Assembly: GCF_001548375.1 (NCBI RefSeq) | Contig: NZ_AP017295.1 | Location: 2,018,501-2,082,500 of the forward strand | Direction of reading: 5' to 3' | Origin: Nostoc sp. NIES-3756 | Lineage (GTDB): Bacteria; Cyanobacteriota; Cyanobacteriia; Cyanobacteriales; Nostocaceae | DNA: 64,000 nt | The notes under the pieces: model-generated | Databases searched by the model: none | Seen by the model: the letters and a program-made list of their open reading frames with translations, nothing else | Told to the model about the DNA's origin: nothing | Position numbers and translations under genes: made by a program | Shown: in pieces, positions 25,977 to 36,133 of the stretch | How the letters are laid out: each line of letters starts with the position of its first letter | Position numbering within the stretch: position 1 is the stretch's first letter

Positions 25977-26801
25977 TTATTTGGCTGAACCTACTGGTTG
26001 TAAAGCTTGTGTGATCGCTGCTTTCAATTCTTTGCTAAGTTGTTCTATAGCTTGCAATCCTTCGGCTGGGCTACCTTCTGCTAGACGTTTGACGAAGGCG
26101 CTACCAACAATCACTGCATCCGCACCCCATTCTTTAACTTGATGCGCTTGTTCTGTACCAGAAATACCAAAGCCTACACCAATGGGCTTATCGGTAACGT
26201 TGCGTAAGTCTGTTATTAGATGCTGTACACGGTCTTGGATTTGGGAACGGATACCTGTAACACCTGTTACACTAACTAGGTAAATGAAACCTTGTGATTG
26301 ACGTGCGATCGCCTCAATTCTATCCTGAGAACTGGTAGGCGCTACCAGCAAAATCACTTCAATATTAAAACTAGCAGCCGTTGTAATTAATTCTTCTGCT
26401 TCTTCTAAGGGTAAATCTGGTACTACCAAACCGCGCACCCCAACCGCCGCAATGGTTTCTAAAAATGACTTAATCCCACGATGCAAAATTGGGTTGTAGT
26501 AAGTAAATAATATTATCGGTGCTTGCAGACTAGGACTAACATCTGCCACTATCTCTAAAACTTGTTCTAATTTAGTTCCCTTTTGTAATGCGCGAGTTGC
26601 GGCTGCTTGAATTACAGGCCCATCCGCCAAAGGGTCAGAATAAGGAACACCCAATTCAATAAAATCAGCACCATTGCGGTCTAAAATGCGTAAAGCTTCG
26701 GCGGTAGTTTCTAAATCAGGGTCGCCAGCCGTGATAAAAGGAATCAAAGCGCACTGTTGACGCTGGCGTAAAGATTGAAAACGTTCAGAAATTGTAGTCA
26801 T
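25977..26801 (-). CDS. trpA: Tryptophan synthase alpha subunit
   Basis: TrpA cleaves indole-3-glycerol phosphate to indole, which is passed to TrpB. The 274-residue TIM-barrel protein keeps the catalytic Glu49 and Asp60 in [16 protein letters not shown], as well as PFITAGDP and the phosphate-binding GVGFGISG (about 215). Length is normal. It lies 155 bases after trpC and before the gap to trpB on the same strand, in the scytonemin-linked trp block. In scytonemin producers these genes are extra copies beside the housekeeping set; whether that holds here needs the rest of the genome. Confidence 0.96.
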   Translation of the reverse strand: MTTISERFQSLRQRQQCALIPFITAGDPDLETTAEALRILDRNGADFIELGVPYSDPLADGPVIQAAATRALQKGTKLEQVLEIVADVSPSLQAPIILFTYYNPILHRGIKSFLETIAAVGVRGLVVPDLPLEEAEELITTAASFNIEVILLVAPTSSQDRIEAIARQSQGFIYLVSVTGVTGIRSQIQDRVQHLITDLRNVTDKPIGVGFGISGTEQAHQVKEWGADAVIVGSAFVKRLAEGSPAEGLQAIEQLSKELKAAITQALQPVGSAK

Positions 26802-26956
26802 TGTTTTGGTTAGGGACTAGGAAAAACTGTTGACTAAGAAAAAGGTTAAGGGAGAAAGTATAAATTATTCACTTACCTTTCCCCTCAACTTAACCTCCGC
26901 AAGAAGCCTTCTCTGTGTCTCTGTGATGAAATTGTCAACCCAAAGACACAGACTTT

Positions 26957-27781
26957 TTAAGTTAATAACAAACTACGGGTTGCTTGTTCAACGTCAGTTT
27001 GTTTAACTAAAGACTCTCCTACTAACACAGAACGCGCACCAACTTCAGCGACAAATGATAAATCGGCAGGTGTATAGATTCCCGACTCGCTGACAATGGT
27101 GATATCCAAGTTTTGGATTTGTTGTTGGCGCTGGCTTAAAAGTTGCTGTGTAATTTTTAAATCGACTGTAAAATCTTCCAGGTTGCGGTTGTTAATTCCT
27201 AACAAACGTAAGTCTTGCAGTTTGAGGACTCGATCTAATTCAGCTAAGGTATGGACTTCTATAAGTGCATTCATACCCAAGTCGTGAATTAGTTGCAGGA
27301 AGTTTTGCAGTTCTTCATCGGATAGGATAGCTGCAATCAACAATACTGCATCTGCACCAACTGTTCTTGCAAGGTAGATTTGGTAAGGGTCAATGATGAA
27401 CTCCTTACATAGTAGGGGTAGTGAAACTTGCTGGCGTACAAGTCGTAAATTGTTGAAACCACCTTGAAAGAACTTTTCGTCAGTTAAGACAGATAAACAA
27501 GCTGCGCCACCTTTTTGGTAAGATTGAGCGATCGCTACTGGGTCAAAATCTGCCCGAATAATACCACGGCTGGGCGAGGCTTTCTTCACCTCTGCAATCA
27601 AGCTAGGTTTGTGAGAATTTTCTTGCAAGGCTTTCAAGAAATTCCGCACAGGTGGTGCAGTCTCTAACTGTTGTTGCAAAGCAGTTAAAGATACTTCTTG
27701 TTGTAACTGAGCAACTTCTTGTCTTTTATGCAGCACAATCTCATCGAGAATGTGGCGAGGAGGTGTAATTTGGTTAGTCAT
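26957..27781 (-). CDS. trpC: Indole-3-glycerol phosphate synthase
   Basis: TrpC closes the indole ring by decarboxylating carboxyphenylamino-deoxyribulose phosphate. From the ATG at 27781 the protein has 274 residues, beginning [16 protein letters not shown]. It shows [11 protein letters not shown] (catalytic lysine region), [26 protein letters not shown] and VSESGIY, all standard for this TIM barrel. The frame is open 37 codons further upstream, but that part is translated repeat sequence and overlaps the end of trpE, so I reject it. The gene follows trpE by about 67 bases and fits the order trpE-trpC-trpA known from the N. punctiforme scytonemin locus. Confidence 0.95.
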   Translation of the reverse strand: MTNQITPPRHILDEIVLHKRQEVAQLQQEVSLTALQQQLETAPPVRNFLKALQENSHKPSLIAEVKKASPSRGIIRADFDPVAIAQSYQKGGAACLSVLTDEKFFQGGFNNLRLVRQQVSLPLLCKEFIIDPYQIYLARTVGADAVLLIAAILSDEELQNFLQLIHDLGMNALIEVHTLAELDRVLKLQDLRLLGINNRNLEDFTVDLKITQQLLSQRQQQIQNLDITIVSESGIYTPADLSFVAEVGARSVLVGESLVKQTDVEQATRSLLLT

Positions 27782-27782
27782 A

Positions 27783-27845
27783 GTGTTGACTGTTGACTGT
27801 TGACTGTTTACCCTGAGCGTAGCCGAAGGGTGGACTAATGACCAA
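27783..27845. repeat. Tandem TGTTGAC repeats with a palindromic insert
   Basis: The gap between trpE and trpC consists of GTTGACTGTTGACTGTTGAC followed by CCCTGAGCGTAGCCGAAGGG, a hairpin of the dispersed GAGCGTAG(C/T)CGAA family, and then GACTAATGACCAATAAC units. It replaces a normal intergenic spacer. Confidence 0.8.
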
Positions 27846-27848
27846 TAA

Positions 27849-30044
27849 CTATTGACTAATAACGATTGGCTGCGTATATTTCCGCACCACATTTTTAATC
27901 ATCGCTAAACCAACTTCTCCAGCTAAAGTCATGATTGACTCTGGATGGAACTGAACGGCTGTTATAGGAAGTGTCTGATGTTCGATAGCCATAATGACTT
28001 CATCATCAGAAATCGCTGTCACCTTAAGTTCTTTTGGTAAGCGTTGCGCTAATGCAAACAAGGAATGGTATCTACCTACTGGAAAAGATTCGGGTAAACC
28101 TTGGAATAGTACAGAATTGGGTTCTGTCACAAAAATCCTAGAGGATTTACCGTGTTGTGGGTAGTTCAATACACCTAATTCACCACCGAAGGCTTCTACA
28201 ATTCCTTGCAATCCCAAGCACACACCAAACAAGGGTATTTGCCGACGGACGCAAGCAGCAACGACTTCTGGAACTTTAAATTCACTCGGTCTACCAGGGC
28301 CAGGAGACAAAACTACTAAGTCTGGTCGTTCTGTATCAAAGAGTGATTCTGGGAAGCCGTGACGGAGCGTAGTTACAGTTGCGCCTGTAGAGCGAATGTA
28401 GTTAGCTAGGGTATGAACAAATGAGTCTTCATGGTCAATAAGTAAAACTCGTTTCCCTGGTTCAACATCAGGAACAGATTTGCTGATGATAGTAAGACTA
28501 GAATCTTCTATTTTTGCGTCTGTCTGTTTAGCGCGGCGAATGGTTTCAAAAGCAGCCGCAGCTTTGGTGATGGTTTCTTGTTCTTCTGCTTGTGGTATGG
28601 AGTCATATAGCAAAGTTGCACCAACTCGCACCTCTGCAATTGAATCTTGCAATCTGATTGTTCGCAGAATTAGCCCTGTGTTCAAATCACCGTTAAAGCT
28701 GAGATAGCCAACTGCACCACCATACCAACGTCGGGCGGTGCGTTCGTGCTGTTCGATAAATTGAATTGCTGCCCGTTTGGGTGCGCCTGTGACTGTTACT
28801 GCCCAAGTATGACTGAGGAAGGCATCTAAGGCATCAAACTCTGGTCGCAGTATGCCTTCTACATGGTCTACTGTATGGATTAAGTGGCTATACAATTCAA
28901 TTTGACGACGACCAATAACTCTTACTGAACCGGGTTCGCAAATTCGAGATTTATCGTTGCGGTCTACATCAGTACACATCGTTAACTCAGCTTCGTCTTT
29001 GTGAGAGTTGAGTAAGTGACGAATTTGTACAGCATCATCCAAAGCGTCCTGTCCTCGGCTGATAGTACCGCTAATCGGGCAGGTTTCCACACGACGACCT
29101 TCCACCCGCACAAACATCTCTGGTGATGCACCGATGATATATTCACCGCCAAGGTTAAAGATAAATCCGTAAGGGCTGGGGTTGATTTGTTTTAGGGTTT
29201 CAAATAGTTTGCTTGGTAAAGCTTCGCATGGTGTAAAAAAGTTTTGGCTGGGAACTACTTCAAATAAGTCACCCCGACGAAAATAATCGAGGGCATATTC
29301 TACTAATTTGGAGTATTCGCCTATTTTGTGATCACCATTTTGTGTAGGAGTGAGGCGTTGACCTCGATAATCAACAGACTCTCCAGTGCGTGGCATCTCA
29401 TAGGTCGTACCATACTCTGTGATGAAGTCATACTCTATACGAAATGCTTGTTGTTGATAGTAATCTACAACTATCAGTTGGTCGGGTAAATATAAAACTA
29501 AATCTCGTTGGTCTTGAGGACGTTCTAGGTGTTTGTTGATTTGCTCAAATTGGAATACTAAATCGTAACCAAATGCACCATATAAACCTAAATGTTCGTC
29601 TTCTTGGCTAGAGAAGATATGCAGTATTTCTCTGATAACAGAAAATGTTGAAGGTTGTTTACTGCGTTCTTCTTCTGTAAAGAATTGGTTTGTTTGTTTA
29701 ACTAATCCGGTAATTTGTTGATAATTTTGTGTAATTTCTTGGAGTTGTTCTGATTGGGACAGACGCTCAAATATTACTGGTAAAAGTATATGGCCGCGTT
29801 CATTTAATGCTGTAATACTGAAACTATTTTCTCTTGTAGTTAATTCTAAAGGTGGATTGACAAATCCAATTGCCCATCTCTTATATCTACCTGGATACTC
29901 ATAACTACTAGTTAGCAAACCACCACGCTGAGAGTTTAAATAGAAAAGAATCTCTTCCAGGGCTGTCTCCATCTTAACTGGTGTGATGAAGCGAGAGACA
30001 TGGATACCCCCAAAGGTTGTGTAGTCATGGGAATCGGCAATCAT
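27849..30044 (-). CDS. trpE: Anthranilate synthase, fused TrpE-TrpG
   Basis: This 731-residue enzyme makes anthranilate from chorismate and glutamine. Residues about 1-510 are the TrpE synthase, with [37 protein letters not shown] (about 350), HTVDHVEG and TGAPKRAAI. Residues about 530-725 are a class I glutamine amidotransferase with [28 protein letters not shown], the nucleophile Cys in [16 protein letters not shown] and VQFHPES. The fused form, known from Azospirillum and other bacteria, makes a separate trpG unnecessary. It is the first trp gene of the block and follows eboF after about 515 bases, a gap that could hold a separate promoter. Confidence 0.96.
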   Translation of the reverse strand: MIADSHDYTTFGGIHVSRFITPVKMETALEEILFYLNSQRGGLLTSSYEYPGRYKRWAIGFVNPPLELTTRENSFSITALNERGHILLPVIFERLSQSEQLQEITQNYQQITGLVKQTNQFFTEEERSKQPSTFSVIREILHIFSSQEDEHLGLYGAFGYDLVFQFEQINKHLERPQDQRDLVLYLPDQLIVVDYYQQQAFRIEYDFITEYGTTYEMPRTGESVDYRGQRLTPTQNGDHKIGEYSKLVEYALDYFRRGDLFEVVPSQNFFTPCEALPSKLFETLKQINPSPYGFIFNLGGEYIIGASPEMFVRVEGRRVETCPISGTISRGQDALDDAVQIRHLLNSHKDEAELTMCTDVDRNDKSRICEPGSVRVIGRRQIELYSHLIHTVDHVEGILRPEFDALDAFLSHTWAVTVTGAPKRAAIQFIEQHERTARRWYGGAVGYLSFNGDLNTGLILRTIRLQDSIAEVRVGATLLYDSIPQAEEQETITKAAAAFETIRRAKQTDAKIEDSSLTIISKSVPDVEPGKRVLLIDHEDSFVHTLANYIRSTGATVTTLRHGFPESLFDTERPDLVVLSPGPGRPSEFKVPEVVAACVRRQIPLFGVCLGLQGIVEAFGGELGVLNYPQHGKSSRIFVTEPNSVLFQGLPESFPVGRYHSLFALAQRLPKELKVTAISDDEVIMAIEHQTLPITAVQFHPESIMTLAGEVGLAMIKNVVRKYTQPIVISQ

Positions 30045-30559
30045 AAATAAGCTCTCTAGAATAGTTACTATTTAATTAATCAAAAACTTGTCATTGCTGT
30101 AGTTGAGATAGGTAACAGGGAATAGGATTAAAAGCTTTTATATTACGGTTTTTGCTTCTCTATTCTATCCTTTATGTGCTAAGTAAAAGGACTAAATTAA
30201 ACTAAAAAAGAGTTTGCCGGGTTTCGACTGCGCTCAACCCTCGTCTTCTCTGGGATCGAGCATTGAGCGTAGTCGAAGTAGTCGAAATGCGTCTTCTAAA
30301 TAATTGTGTCCACCTACTTATACAATTTAACTTTGTGCAATAGACAAGTTTCAACAATTTGAGGTTTTGAAACTGTGACAAGTAAATAATTATTGCCAAA
30401 GTTTAGGGGAAATAACTCTTTCTTGTAAACTCTTTATCCAGACTACTTAATTTTCATAATTCTTAAAATGAAATATTTTTAGATATAGGTATCAATTTAT
30501 TAGCATGGTCATTGACTATTTATTCGATTTTGCCTGCATCTGACTAAAGTAAGATTAAT
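30045..30559. other. Intergenic region between eboF and trpE with a dispersed repeat
   Basis: At about 30217-30288 is a palindromic repeat with arms GGGTTTCGACTGCGCTCAACC and GAGCGTAGTCGAAGTAGTCG, the same family seen inside trpD and the metalloprotease gene. The rest is AT-rich; an internal promoter for trpE is plausible but not identifiable by eye. Confidence 0.55.
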
Positions 30560-31942
30560 CTAATTAATATTCTCTATCAAATGTCTGAGGATTAATTGAT
30601 AAACATCAGTCGCCATAATTGCAGGGGAGTCCAAAAGATGAGATTGTTGAGTTATGAATAACGGCCCCTGAGAAGGAGAAGCAGGAAGACAACCATGAGA
30701 ACCTTTAACTAAAGAAGCGTCTAAAGGAATGACATCCATCAAATAGCGAAAACCTAATTTTTTCTGAATAAGCTTAGAAGCGATTTTAACTGGGGGTAGT
30801 TTGATTTCGGGGTCGATAAAAAGTTCTACAGGGTCATAACCGGGTTTGCGGTGAATATCTACAGTTCTAGCAAAATCGGGTGCGCGACGGTCATCTAGCC
30901 AGTAATAGTAGGTAAACCAAGCGTCTGGTTGGGAAACTGCGACTAACTCACCGGAACGCGAATGGTTGAGGTGATAGGTAGGCTTTTCGGTTTCGTCTAA
31001 AACGTAGGCAATGCCATCTGCATCTTCTAAGAGCGATCGCACCTTGGGTATGTAAAATGGATCATTAACATAAACATGCGCTAGTTGATGGTCGGCTACG
31101 GCAAAGGCAATACTCGCACCAGCATCTAACAATTCTCGTCCTAATTCTTCCCTAACTGTTAATAAACCATGTTCGCGCAAAATGCGGTTGATATGGATGG
31201 GTTTGGAGACTGAGGTAATACCGTATTCAGATAACACAATAACTTGTGCGCCGCGATTTTCATAGTATTGAATTAAGTCACTACAAACCGCGTCAATTTC
31301 TTGTAAATCTTTGGCTACCTTGGTTGTGTCGGGGCTGTGTTTTTGTAGACAGTAGTCGAGATGGGGTAGATAAATTAACGTGAGTGTTGGGTTGTGGCGT
31401 TCATCCACAAACTTGGCTGAGTCTGCTATCCATTGGGTAGAAAGAATTGATGTGTTCGGCCCCCAGAAGTTGAATAATGGAAATTGACCTAGTTGGGATT
31501 GGAGTTGCGATCGCAACTCTTCTGGTTGAGTATATATATCAGGTAATTTCCTCCCATCAGCCGGATACATCGGTCGTGGCGTAACGGCATAATCGACTGA
31601 GGAGTACATATTGTACCACCAGAATAAGTTAGCACAGGTAAAGTTGGGGTCTATATCTTTAGCAATGTCCCAAATTTTTGGTGCTTGAACTAGTTTGTTA
31701 GACTGTCGCCAGAATTTCACCTCACACTCATCACGGAAATACCATCCATTGGCGACAATTCCGTGTTCATCGGGTGATTTACCTGTAAGATAAGTTGCTT
31801 GTGCTGTACAAGTAACAGCAGGTAATACTGGATCTATAGTTACAGCCTTTCCTTTAGCTTGCCAGCCTGAAAGAAATGGTGTATGTTCACCTATTAGTTC
31901 CGGTGTTAACCCTACAACGTTGAGAATAACTGTTTTCTGCAT
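30560..31942 (-). CDS. eboF: EboF-like alkaline phosphatase superfamily protein
   Basis: The 460-residue protein belongs to the nucleotide pyrophosphatase/phosphodiesterase branch of the alkaline phosphatase superfamily. The Thr nucleophile is likely in DPVLPAVTCTAQATYLTGK (about 38-56), and metal ligands lie in TLIYLPHLDYCLQKHS, VIVLSEYGI and a late KGSHGC. There is no signal peptide, so it is cytosolic. It is the last of the ebo genes, 187 bases after eboE. In cyanobacteria ebo genes are needed for scytonemin precursor export to the periplasm; EboF may process a phosphorylated intermediate or cofactor of that system, which is inference. Confidence 0.88.
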   Translation of the reverse strand: MQKTVILNVVGLTPELIGEHTPFLSGWQAKGKAVTIDPVLPAVTCTAQATYLTGKSPDEHGIVANGWYFRDECEVKFWRQSNKLVQAPKIWDIAKDIDPNFTCANLFWWYNMYSSVDYAVTPRPMYPADGRKLPDIYTQPEELRSQLQSQLGQFPLFNFWGPNTSILSTQWIADSAKFVDERHNPTLTLIYLPHLDYCLQKHSPDTTKVAKDLQEIDAVCSDLIQYYENRGAQVIVLSEYGITSVSKPIHINRILREHGLLTVREELGRELLDAGASIAFAVADHQLAHVYVNDPFYIPKVRSLLEDADGIAYVLDETEKPTYHLNHSRSGELVAVSQPDAWFTYYYWLDDRRAPDFARTVDIHRKPGYDPVELFIDPEIKLPPVKIASKLIQKKLGFRYLMDVIPLDASLVKGSHGCLPASPSQGPLFITQQSHLLDSPAIMATDVYQLILRHLIENIN

Positions 31943-31997
31943 AAAAACTACTAATTAATAGAAAATAAATACTATTATGAGGTCTGACTTTTAACTG

Positions 31998-32098
31998 TCT
32001 CTGAAAAACCTCTCTCCTACAAATACAGATGCTTTTATTTCTCCCCCTTCACTGGTAGGGAAGGGGGTTGGGGGGTTAGGTCTGGCGTTAACTTTTAT
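31998..32098. repeat. Dispersed palindromic repeat between eboE and eboF
   Basis: This inverse copy of the 3811-3904 element contains CCCCCTTCACTGGTAGGGAA and GGGGGGTTAGGTCTG, plus the weaker AAACCTCTCTCCTAC portion. It occupies most of the 187-base spacer between the two ebo genes. Confidence 0.75.
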
Positions 32099-32129
32099 AG
32101 ATAACGTGAAAAGTCAACAATAAAATCTA

Positions 32130-33371
32130 TCAACTCAGAACCAATTGCTTTGTTGATAATTTATTCATCACCCATTCAAACTCACGCCCAATTGAAGCTG
32201 ATAAATCAAGCTTTATCTCATCTGGTAAAACTTCCCAAGTGTAAGTTTCAATTTCTAAATGGTCGCAGAAGTGATGACTTTGCAACAATTCTAAGACATT
32301 TTCAATGTCACTTTGAGTAGACTTTAATAGCTGGTAATCATGAATGAAAATAGGTACATGAAAATGTATCCGCCATTCTTCATCTATGGTATTTTCTAGC
32401 TTGAGTAAAGCCTCATCTAAATCTCGATAGTGAATTAATCTGTTATGGCGTGTGCGTGCAACTACTTGATGTAAATATGTAGACTCAGCGAAGGGTTGCA
32501 ATCTTCTAATTAATAGATGACGTTTCTGCACATCCTGCGGTATTTGTACTTGCAATGCTGCACTAATTTGAATTTTGCCTATGCGTATTCCCGCCGCTTG
32601 GAATTGCAGAATAACTGACATAGGATCTTCATATTCCACCGCAAAATGGCAGGTGTCATAACAAATACGCACATGGTCTAAAATGTAACCTTCTGCCGCC
32701 TCTTTTGTGATGCCCAATTGCTTGCTTAAGTAACTTCCAGCTATTGGTAGTAAATATAACTGGAAGTAATCAACAACTTCGACTGCATTCTCAATTAGTC
32801 CATCTGGTTCTGGTTCTAAATCTAAGTGCAGAATTTTTCCTTGTTCAAGGCGGATACGTACCATTTGTTCTACAACTTGGGCAATGTTCAGGCTAGCATT
32901 AATAAATACTGGCGCTTGCACAAGCTGGTTTCCCTTGAACCAGGGTTTGTATGATAAGGGTAGTGTGGAAATGCTACCTTCCATACCAGGAGGTAACAAT
33001 TCTGCTAAGATTTGCGTTAACTGCAAAGTGTAATCTAAGCGTTCCTGCTTTGACCAATCTGGAGCATAAACTTGGTCTTTGACTACTTTTTGATGGAATT
33101 GTCCGTAAGGAAAACCGTTGAGGGTAAATACATATAAATTATTTTCTGTTAGCCAGGACTTAAACTCGGTTAAAGTATCTCCTGTAAGTAATTCTCTGGC
33201 TGCTATCTCTGCTAAACGTAAGCCGATACCAAATAGTTTTTCTGGCGCTAATTTTGTTTTTAACGGTGGGATGTATTGCTTGAGGTTGGCAAAGACTTTT
33301 TCCCATTCTTCGCCAGGGTGAATGTTGGTGCAGTAGGTAAGGTGGAGGTTGTTGTTAGTTCCGATTTTCAT
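32130..33371 (-). CDS. eboE: EboE metabolite-traffic protein (TIM-barrel)
   Basis: Starting at the ATG at 33371, four bases after the eboD stop, the protein has 413 residues and begins MKIGTNNNLHLTYCTNIHP. It belongs to the xylose isomerase/AP endonuclease-like TIM barrels. Candidate metal ligands lie in LHLDLEPEPDG (about 215), CYDTCHFAVEYEDP (about 258) and IHFHVPIFIHDY. The N-terminal CTNIHPGEEWEKVFANL is typical of EboE. A GTG 21 bases further upstream inside eboD is less likely. The ebo proteins act together in precursor transport to the periplasm in N. punctiforme; the reaction catalysed by EboE is not established. Confidence 0.93.
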   Translation of the reverse strand: MKIGTNNNLHLTYCTNIHPGEEWEKVFANLKQYIPPLKTKLAPEKLFGIGLRLAEIAARELLTGDTLTEFKSWLTENNLYVFTLNGFPYGQFHQKVVKDQVYAPDWSKQERLDYTLQLTQILAELLPPGMEGSISTLPLSYKPWFKGNQLVQAPVFINASLNIAQVVEQMVRIRLEQGKILHLDLEPEPDGLIENAVEVVDYFQLYLLPIAGSYLSKQLGITKEAAEGYILDHVRICYDTCHFAVEYEDPMSVILQFQAAGIRIGKIQISAALQVQIPQDVQKRHLLIRRLQPFAESTYLHQVVARTRHNRLIHYRDLDEALLKLENTIDEEWRIHFHVPIFIHDYQLLKSTQSDIENVLELLQSHHFCDHLEIETYTWEVLPDEIKLDLSASIGREFEWVMNKLSTKQLVLS

Positions 33372-33375
33372 GTTT

Positions 33376-34575
33376 TTAAACCACAGAGTCACGTAGGCAC
33401 AGAGATTCGTGTATGAGGCAGATTGCTTGTTTGTAGATAGATAAGTCTACTTCGTGAACTTCAATTCCTTTGCCGATGTGTTGTAGAAGTGTAATAGTGA
33501 GTTCACCGCCTAAGTGTTCACGGAACTCTGTTAAGCCTTGGAATAGAGATGAAGTATCGGTTAGTTCCGGTACGTAGAGTTTGAAGCCTAATCCTGAGAG
33601 GGTGTTTAATATTTGTTGCCACTCGCAATGAGAAAGCCATCCTAACAGGTAAGAGTAGGTGCTATCTAAAGCGATGCCAATGGCTACAGCTTCCCCATGT
33701 CGTAGGCTGTAATTGGTCAATTGTTCTAGTTTATGGGCTGCCCAATGTCCAAAGTCTAGGGGGCGGGATGAACCTTTTTCAAAGGGGTCGCCAGCTTTAG
33801 CTATGTGTTGTAAGTGTAACTGGGCGCAGCGATAAATGACCATCTGCATGGTGTCCATCTCCCGTAGGACTAGGGCTGCGGTGTTTTCATGGATGAAGTT
33901 AAAGAAGATGGGGTCTTTAATTAAAGCAACTTTGATGGCTTCGGCAATACCAGAACGCCAGTCGCGATCGCATAATGTAGTCAAGAATGCAGAGTCGTTA
34001 ATGACTGCGTAGGGTGGGGCAAATGTGCCTAAAAAGTTCTTTTTGCCAAAGGCATTGATACCATTTTTCACACCAATACCAGAATCATTCTGTGCTAACA
34101 CCGTTGTGGGAATGCGAATTAGTCTCACTCCCCGGTGTGCTGTGGCTGCTGCATAGCCAATTAAATCTAATACTGCACCACCACCAATTCCTAAGATATA
34201 GGAGTGGCGACATATCCCCGCAGTTTCTACCAATTGGTGAATTTGGTCTAATAAATTGGGGTCGTTTTTAGCTGCTTCCCCTCCTGGGACAAGGAGTGGT
34301 GCAGATGCTAAGGTTAATACCTCAGCGTAGAAGTTTGTATAATTGGCGATTTGTTCGAGTAAGTCAGGACAAAACTCTAACAAACCCGCATCTACTACCG
34401 CTACAACCTTCTTGGGTTTCTTGTCACCATCAGATGTAATGACTTGTGCTAAAGTTGGGTTTTTTAAACTAAACAGATTATTCGTAAAATGAATTTCGTA
34501 GTTAAATGAAACTGCGAAACTTTGTTGAATAGGCTGTAAATTAAATTTCGTTTTTTGTCTAATATCAAGTATCAT
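33376..34575 (-). CDS. eboD: EboD, sugar-phosphate cyclase family (3-dehydroquinate synthase-like)
   Basis: The 399-residue protein has the AroB/sugar-phosphate cyclase fold. The NAD site is LVPGGEAAKND and ILGIGGGAVLDLIGYAAATA (about 155). The motif RIPTTVLAQNDSGIGVKNGI follows, and metal ligands are probably in GIAEAIKVALIKD, DFGHWAAHKLEQL and RHGEAVAIGIALD. I call it EboD rather than the aroB of the N. punctiforme cluster because it precedes eboE directly and because GVKNGINAFGKKNFLGTFAP is typical of EboD-type cyclases. Its start overlaps the dsbA stop by four bases. The ebo cyclases are compared with 2-epi-5-epi-valiolone synthases; the true product is unknown. AroB activity cannot be excluded. 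Confidence 0.85.
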   Translation of the reverse strand: MILDIRQKTKFNLQPIQQSFAVSFNYEIHFTNNLFSLKNPTLAQVITSDGDKKPKKVVAVVDAGLLEFCPDLLEQIANYTNFYAEVLTLASAPLLVPGGEAAKNDPNLLDQIHQLVETAGICRHSYILGIGGGAVLDLIGYAAATAHRGVRLIRIPTTVLAQNDSGIGVKNGINAFGKKNFLGTFAPPYAVINDSAFLTTLCDRDWRSGIAEAIKVALIKDPIFFNFIHENTAALVLREMDTMQMVIYRCAQLHLQHIAKAGDPFEKGSSRPLDFGHWAAHKLEQLTNYSLRHGEAVAIGIALDSTYSYLLGWLSHCEWQQILNTLSGLGFKLYVPELTDTSSLFQGLTEFREHLGGELTITLLQHIGKGIEVHEVDLSIYKQAICLIHESLCLRDSVV

Positions 34576-35210
34576 ATTGTCGCTTCCACAAGTACAGCAC
34601 GATTTAAAGCCTGAATAAATAACTCTACTGAACCAGAGCCTTTTACTTGGACTTTATTGTTAATAATGAAAAAAGGTACACTGTTGATTCCCTTCAAACG
34701 AGAGAATGTTGATTCAGCCAAAATGCTGTCGAAGAAATTATGATTGTTTAACTGATTTCCTAATTCCCTAACATCCATGTGATAGGTTTTACCTATCTCA
34801 ACTAAAACATCAATATCACTGATATTTAAACCATCTTCAAAATAAGCTTTATAGATTGCCTCTACAACCTGATTTTTGATGTTATCTGGGGCAACAGCAA
34901 TCAATTGATGAGAACGCTTTGTATTTACAGCTAAAGTTATTTTATCAAAATCAAGCTTAACCCCAGATGCTGCACCTATACGTTGTGTCTCATTAAATAA
35001 ATTCTGGAGTGCTTCTGGCTGGATACCTTTTCTTTCCTGCATAAAACTACGAAAGTCGTAGCCAGATACAGGCACATTGTCATCCAGTAAAAATGGATGC
35101 CAACGAATATTTACCGTTTCTTTTTGCCATTGTGATAAAGCATCAAAAAGGTGTTTTTTACCAATGCGACACCAAGGACAGACTGTATCATGAAAAATGT
35201 CAATTAGCAT
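34572..35210 (-). CDS. dsbA: DsbA-family (FrnE-like) thiol oxidoreductase
   Basis: The 212-residue thioredoxin-fold protein has the active-site CPWC in DTVCPWCRIGKKHLFDAL (residues about 9-26), an inserted helical domain and the cis-Pro segment GINSVPFFIINNKV (about 175). It lacks a signal peptide, like FrnE members, so it probably acts in the cytosol or needs another route. It lies between tyrA and eboD, overlapping eboD by four bases. A dsbA gene is also found next to tyrA in the N. punctiforme scytonemin cluster. Its role in the pathway is not established; oxidative dimerisation of the monomer is a reasonable guess. Confidence 0.9.
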   Translation of the reverse strand: MLIDIFHDTVCPWCRIGKKHLFDALSQWQKETVNIRWHPFLLDDNVPVSGYDFRSFMQERKGIQPEALQNLFNETQRIGAASGVKLDFDKITLAVNTKRSHQLIAVAPDNIKNQVVEAIYKAYFEDGLNISDIDVLVEIGKTYHMDVRELGNQLNNHNFFDSILAESTFSRLKGINSVPFFIINNKVQVKGSGSVELFIQALNRAVLVEATI

Positions 35211-35218
35211 ATAAGCAT

Positions 35219-36115
35219 CTAATGAAATCTATTAAATTCGGTATTTTGATTTTCTTTAACTGTATAGGTAACAGGAACTAAAGCATTATCTTCTTGTTGA
35301 AAAAAGTCTTTGTTATCTTCAAATTCTTTAATTAAACCTTCTCTATCTTTTTGTTCTACCAACTTAGCCAAGCGTTGATAAGTTTCAGCTAATTCATTAA
35401 TCGCCTGACATCTTTCTTCTGTGGCTAAGATGATATCAACACATAAATTAGGGTTTTGTTTAAACAAACGCTTGAGTATTTCAATTTCTTGGCGATAACT
35501 GGGAGATGACATTAATAAACTGCGTTGTAGATCAATATTTGCTTGCGCTAAAAAAACACCAAGGCTAAGTCTGTAAAAATGTTGTGTTGCTTGCACAAAT
35601 ACCATCATCTGGTCGTGTTCTTCTGGTGTACAGGTAATTAATTCCCCGCCTTGGTTTTGCATGAAGTCCAATAACCATTGAAATGAGTCATCACCACGAC
35701 CAGAACACACTACTATTTTTTGTCCTGAAAAAGATTGCACACTCGGCCCGAACATAGGATGTAATCCCATTACAGGGCCTTGATGATGTGCCAACATAGC
35801 TTGAGTTGGCTGAATTTTAATACTGGTGATGTCACATAAAGCTGTAGTAGAAGAAAGATGTTTAGCCGCACGTTCGATAACAGCAACCGTATGTTCTATA
35901 GGAACGGAAACTATGACTAATTCAGCCTGACTCAATAGTGCATCTGCATAGTCCCAGTCTTGGTGTCCGAGAACATTAACTTTATGACCTATAGCCATCA
36001 GTTTTTGGGCGAATAATTGACCCATCCTGCCACGTCCACCAATAATAGTTACTTGTCGAGATTTGACGTTGTTTCCTGATGCAAACTCTACGTCGAGTGA
36101 GGATTGAATAGACAT
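35219..36115 (-). CDS. tyrA: Prephenate/arogenate dehydrogenase family protein
   Basis: TyrA oxidatively decarboxylates prephenate to p-hydroxyphenylpyruvate (or arogenate to tyrosine), the second precursor of scytonemin. The 298-residue protein has a Rossmann motif IIGGRGRMGQLFAQKL near the start, the conserved GLHPMFGPSVQSFSGQKIV (about 120) and the helical C-terminal domain with EEHDQMMVFVQATQHF. I start at the ATG at 36115, nine bases after GGAG; a TTG five codons upstream contains that motif and is unlikely. It follows the glycosyltransferase by less than 20 bases and precedes dsbA, matching the order in N. punctiforme. It probably supplies keto acid directly to ScyA. Confidence 0.93.
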   Translation of the reverse strand: MSIQSSLDVEFASGNNVKSRQVTIIGGRGRMGQLFAQKLMAIGHKVNVLGHQDWDYADALLSQAELVIVSVPIEHTVAVIERAAKHLSSTTALCDITSIKIQPTQAMLAHHQGPVMGLHPMFGPSVQSFSGQKIVVCSGRGDDSFQWLLDFMQNQGGELITCTPEEHDQMMVFVQATQHFYRLSLGVFLAQANIDLQRSLLMSSPSYRQEIEILKRLFKQNPNLCVDIILATEERCQAINELAETYQRLAKLVEQKDREGLIKEFEDNKDFFQQEDNALVPVTYTVKENQNTEFNRFH

Positions 36116-36133
36116 TTTTTCAGTCTCCAAATT

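Noticed and set aside
27782-27892. In-frame N-terminal extension of trpC by 37 codons
   Set aside because: It translates tandem repeats, overlaps the end of trpE and lacks similarity to TrpC; the ATG at 27781 starts a normal TrpC.
30202-30399. 65-codon minus-strand ORF
   Set aside because: Half of it is the palindromic GAGCGTAGTCGAA repeat; no protein-like composition.
33376-34575. Calling the AroB-like gene the shikimate-pathway aroB
   Set aside because: Direct pairing with eboE and EboD-like motifs favour eboD; kept open as an alternative in the feature text.
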